NCBI GenBank assembly: GCA_964017045.1
Contig: OZ024795.1
Coordinates: 50,888,850 to 50,952,849 of the forward strand
From: Omphiscola glabra
Lineage: Eukaryota; Mollusca; Gastropoda; Lymnaeidae
Length of the DNA: 64,000 nucleotides
Reading direction: 5' to 3'
The position numbers were made by a program, and so were the translations under genes. The notes beneath the pieces are model-generated. The model was given only the letters and a program-made list of their open reading frames with translations. It was not told the DNA's origin and ran no database searches. Numbering within the stretch: the first letter of the stretch is position 1; every line of letters begins with the position of its first letter. Of the stretch, positions 60,432 to 64,000 are shown piece after piece.

Positions 60432-63400
60432 ACACGTGGGGGCTGGCTTGTGGGGACCGGCTTGTGGGGGCTGGCTTGTGGGGGCTGGCTTGTGGGGGCT
60501 GGCTTGTGGGGGCTGGCTTGTGGGGGCTGGCTTGTGGGGGCTGGCTTGTGGGGACTGGCTTGTGGGGACCGGCTTTTAAGGGCTGGCTTGTGGGGGCTGG
60601 CTTGTGGGGGCTGGCTTGTGGGGGCTGGCTTGTGGGGACTGGCTTGTGGGGGCTGGCTTGTGGGGACTGGCTTGTGGGGACCGGCTTTTAAGGGCTGGCT
60701 TGTGGGGACCGGCTTTTAAGAGCTGGCTTGTGGGGACCGGCTTTTAAGGGCTGGCTTGTGGGGACCGGCTTTTAAAGGCTGGCTTGTGGGGACCGGCTTT
60801 TAAGGGCTGGCTTGTGGGGGCTGGCTTGTGGGGGCTGGCTTGTGGGGGCTGGCTTGTGGGGACTGGCTTGTGGGGACCGGCTTTTAAGGGCTGGCTTGTG
60901 GGGACCGGCTTTTAAGGGCTGGCTTGTGGGGACCGGCTTTTAAGGGCTGGCTTGTGGGGACCGGCTTTTAAGGGCTGGCTTGTGGGGACCGGCTTTTAAG
61001 GGCTGGCTTGTGGGGACCGGCTTTTAAGGGCTGGCTTGTGGGGACCGGCTTTTAAGGGCTGGCTTGTGGGGACCGGCTTTTAAGGGCTGGCTTGTGGGGA
61101 CCGGCTTTTAAGGGCTGGCTTGTGGGGGACCGGCTTTTAAGGGCTGGCTTGTGGGGACCGGCTTTTAAGGGCTGGCTTGTGGGGACCGGCTTTTAAGGGC
61201 TGGCTTGTGGGGACCGGCTTTTAAGGGCTGGCTTGTGGGGACCGGTTTTTAAGGGCTGGCTTGTGGGGACCGGCTTTTAAGGGCTGGCTTGTGGGGACCG
61301 GCTTTTAAGGGCTGGCTTGTGGGGACCGGCTTTTAAGGGCTGGCTTGTGGGGGCCGGCTTTTAAGGGCTGGCTTGTGGGGACCGGCTTTTAAGGGCTGGC
61401 TTGTGGGGACCGGCTTTTAAGGGCTGGCTTGTGGGGACCGGCTTTTAAGGGCTGGCTTGTGGGGACCGGCTTTTAAGGGCTGGCTTGTGGGGGCCGGCTT
61501 TTAAGGGCTGGCTTGTGGGGACCGGCTTTTAAGGGCTGGCTTGTGGGGACCGGCTTTTAAGGGCTGGCTTGTGGGGACCGGCTTTTAAGGGCTGGCTTGT
61601 GGGGACCGGCTTTTAAGGGCTGGCTTGTGGGGACCGGCTTTTAAGGGCTGGCTTGTGGGGGACCGGCTTTTAAGGGCTGGCTTGTGGGGACCGGCTTTTA
61701 AGGGCTGGCTTGTGGGGACCGGCTTTTAAGGGCTGGCTTGTGGGGACCGGCTTTTAAGGGCTGGCTTGTGGGGACCGGCTTTTAAGGGCTGGCTTGTGGG
61801 GACCGGCTTTTAAGGGCTGGCTTGTGGGGACCGGCTTTTAAGGGCTGGCTTGTGGGGGCCGGCTTTTAAGGGCTGGCTTGTGGGGACCGGCTTTTAAGGG
61901 CTGGCTTGTGGGGACCGGCTTTTAAGGGCTGGCTTGTGGGGACCGGCTTTTAAGGGCTGGCTTGTGGGGACCGGCTTTTAAGGGCTGGCTTGTGGGGGCC
62001 GGCTTTTAAGGGCTGGCTTGTGGGGACCGGCTTTTAAGGGCTGGCTTGTGGGGACCGGCTTTTAAGGGCTGGCTTGTGGGGACCGGCTTTTAAGGGCTGG
62101 CTTGTGGGGACCGGCTTTTAAGGGCTGGCTTGTGGGGACCGGCTTTTAAGGGCTGGCTTGTGGGGACCGGCTTTTAAGGGCTGGCTTGTGGGGACCGGCT
62201 TTTAAGGGCTGGCTTGTGGGGACCGGCTTTTAAGGGCTGGCTTGTGGGGACCGGCTTTTAAGGGCTGGCTTGTGGGGACCGGCTTTTAAGGGCTGGCTTG
62301 TGGGGACCGGCTTTTAAGGGCTGGCTTGTGGGGACCGGCTTTTAAGGGCTGGCTTGTGGGGACCGGCTTTTAAGGGCTGGCTTGTGGGGACCGGCTTTTA
62401 AGGGCTGGCTTGTGGGGGCCGGCTTTTAAGGGCTGGCTTGTGGGGACCGGCTTTTAAGGGCTGGCTTGTGGGGACCGGCTTTTAAGGGCTGGCTTGTGGG
62501 GACCGGCTTTTAAGGGCTGGCTTGTGGGGACCGGCTTTTAGGGCTGGCTTGTGGGGGCCGGCTTTTAAGGGCTGGCTTGTGGGGACCGGCTTTTAAGGGC
62601 TGGCTTGTGGGGACCGGCTTTTAAGGGCTGGCTTGTGGGGACCGGCTTTTAAGGGCTGGCTTGTGGGGACCGGCTTTTAAGGGCTGGCTTGTGGGGGCCG
62701 GCTTTTAAGGGCTGGCTTGTGGGGACCGGCTTTTAAGGGCTGGCTTGTGGGGACCGGCTTTTAAGGGCTGGCTTGTGGGGACCGGCTTTTAAGGGCTGGC
62801 TTGTGGGGACCGGCTTTTAAGGGCTGGCTTGTGGGGACCGGCTTTTAAGGGCTGGCTTGTGGGGACCGGCTTTTAAGGGCTGGCTTGTGGGGACCGGCTT
62901 TTAAGGGCTGGCTTGTGGGGACCGGCTTTTAAGGGCTGGCTTGTGGGGACCGGCTTTTAAGGGCTGGCTTGTGGGGACCGGCTTTTAAGGGCTGGCTTGT
63001 GGGGACCGGCTTTTAAGGGCTGGCTTGTGGGGACCGGCTTTTAAGGGCTGGCTTGTGGGGACCGGCTTTTAAGGGCTGGCTTGTGGGGACCGGCTTTTAA
63101 GGGCTGGCTTGTGGGGACCGGCTTTTAAGGGCTGGCTTGTGGGGACCGGCTTTTAAGGGCTGGCTTGTGGGGGCCGGCTTTTAAGGGCTGGCTTGTGGGG
63201 ACCGGCTTTTAAGGGCTGGCTTGTGGGGACCGGCTTTTAAGGGCTGGCTTGTGGGGACCGGCTTTTAAGGGCTGGCTTGTGGGGACCGGCTTTTAAGGGC
63301 TGGCTTGTGGGGGCCGGCTTTTAAGGGCTGGCTTGTGGGGACCGGCTTTTAAGGGCTGGCTTGTGGGGACCGGCTTTTAAGGGCTGGCTTGTGGGGACCG

Positions 63401-63872
63401 GCTTTTAAGGGCTGGCTTGTGGGGACCGGCTTTTAAGGGCTGGCTTGTGGGGGCCGGCTTTTAAGGGCTGGCTTGTGGGGACCGGCTTTTAAGGGCTGGC
63501 TTGTGGGGACCGGCTTTTAAGGGCTGGCTTGTGGGGACCGGCTTTTAAGGGCTGGCTTGTGGGGACCGGCTTTTAAGGGCTGGCTTGTGGGGACCGGCTT
63601 TTAAGGGCTGGCTTGTGGGGGCCGGCTTTTAAGGGCTGGCTTGTGGGGACCGGCTTTTAAGGGCTGGCTTGTGGGGACCGGCTTTTAAGGGCTGGCTTGT
63701 GGGGACCGGCTTTTAAGGGCTGGCTTGTGGGGACCGGCTTTTAAGGGCTGGCTTGTGGGGACCGGCTTTTAAGGGCTGGCTTGTGGGGACCGGCTTTTAA
63801 GGGCTGGCTTGTGGGGACCGGCTTTTAAGGGCTGGCTTGTGGGGACCGGCTTTTAAGGGCTGGCTTGTGGAG
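60432..63872. repeat. 14-bp array passing into a 28-bp dimer array, about 3.4 kb
   Basis: The left 120 bp are mostly 14-bp units (GGGGGCTGGCTTGT). Thereafter the unit is 28 bp: GGGCTGGCTTGTGG then GGACCGGCTTTTAA, about 110 copies. GGGGGCC variants replace GGGGACC at irregular intervals. The plus strand is G-rich with a GGGG run in every unit. This is the most GC-rich array in the window. Confidence 0.96.
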
Positions 63873-64000
63873 AGCTCCGAACGTGTGGGGGAGCTTGTGG
63901 GGGCCGGCTTCTGAGGGGCCTGAGCTGGTGTGGCGAGCTTGTGGGGGGAGGCACCAAGCTTGTGGGGGGCCCCTCGCGTAGCCCTTATAATATTATGTGT
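63873..64000. other. Diverged edge of the 28-bp array, then window end
   Basis: Contains degenerate GAGCTTGTGGGGG units up to about 63970. No gene seen. Confidence 0.6.

Noticed and set aside
60450..60719. Gly/Trp-rich frame (GLWGLACGGWLVGA)
   Set aside because: Made of 14-bp units; two plus frames are open together, and the frame breaks when the 28-bp dimer starts.

Overview
The window looks like eukaryotic, invertebrate genomic DNA, most probably from a mollusc and plausibly a gastropod. The reasons are short exons with GT-AG introns of 2 to 38 kb, non-LTR retrotransposon tails, a tRNA-like SINE family, several hAT-type miniature elements, and short elements that closely resemble the SPIN hAT family as I remember it. 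There are no prokaryotic operons. I see no CRISPR array and no rRNA or functional tRNA gene. The species assignment is inference.

One gene can be supported. Six exons on the minus strand (58868-58612, 20881-20737, 18699-18593, 5530-5438, 3280-3135, 1130-1006) have acceptor and donor sites and compatible phases at all five junctions. They join into one open frame of 290 codons. The product is extracellular cadherin-type sequence with a DRE motif, a DxDDNPP calcium linker, a DxD motif and seven N-glycosylation sequons. Its residue pattern follows the cadherin-like domains 2 to 4 of the receptor tyrosine kinase RET better than a classical cadherin. The signal peptide and first domain would lie beyond the right edge of the window. 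The Cys-rich, transmembrane and kinase parts would lie beyond the left edge.

Everything else is intron or flank, and by my hand tally more than half of the window is tandem minisatellite. Major arrays, with unit length: 1.45-2.84 kb (36 bp), 4.04-5.44 kb (31 bp), 6.17-8.03 kb (36 bp), 9.25-17.02 kb (25 bp, about 310 copies), 19.05-20.30 kb (45 bp), 24.37-25.26 kb (13 bp), 29.77-30.52 kb (20 bp), 31.15-31.79 kb (36 bp), 34.33-36.38 kb (24 bp), 36.58-37.81 kb (46 bp), 38.10-39.08 kb (32 bp), 44.88-47.35 kb (29 bp), 53.43-54.94 kb (26 then 52 bp), 56.68-57.52 kb (26 bp) and 60.43-63.87 kb (14 then 28 bp). Several have higher-order structure. The long reading frames inside them are artefacts of unit lengths divisible by 3.

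Between the arrays lie mobile-element remnants. They include four non-LTR retrotransposon pieces, three SINE copies, three SPIN-like hAT elements, several other hAT-type MITEs with 8-bp target duplications, a fold-back element with perfect 35-bp arms, and a retroposon of about 740 bp with a (TTAG)n tail.

The most notable observation is the 31-bp array at 4.04-5.44 kb. It abuts an exon, and its unit is a copy of the exon-intron junction, so about 44 copies of the 5' splice site follow the exon in tandem. I found no novel multi-gene system.
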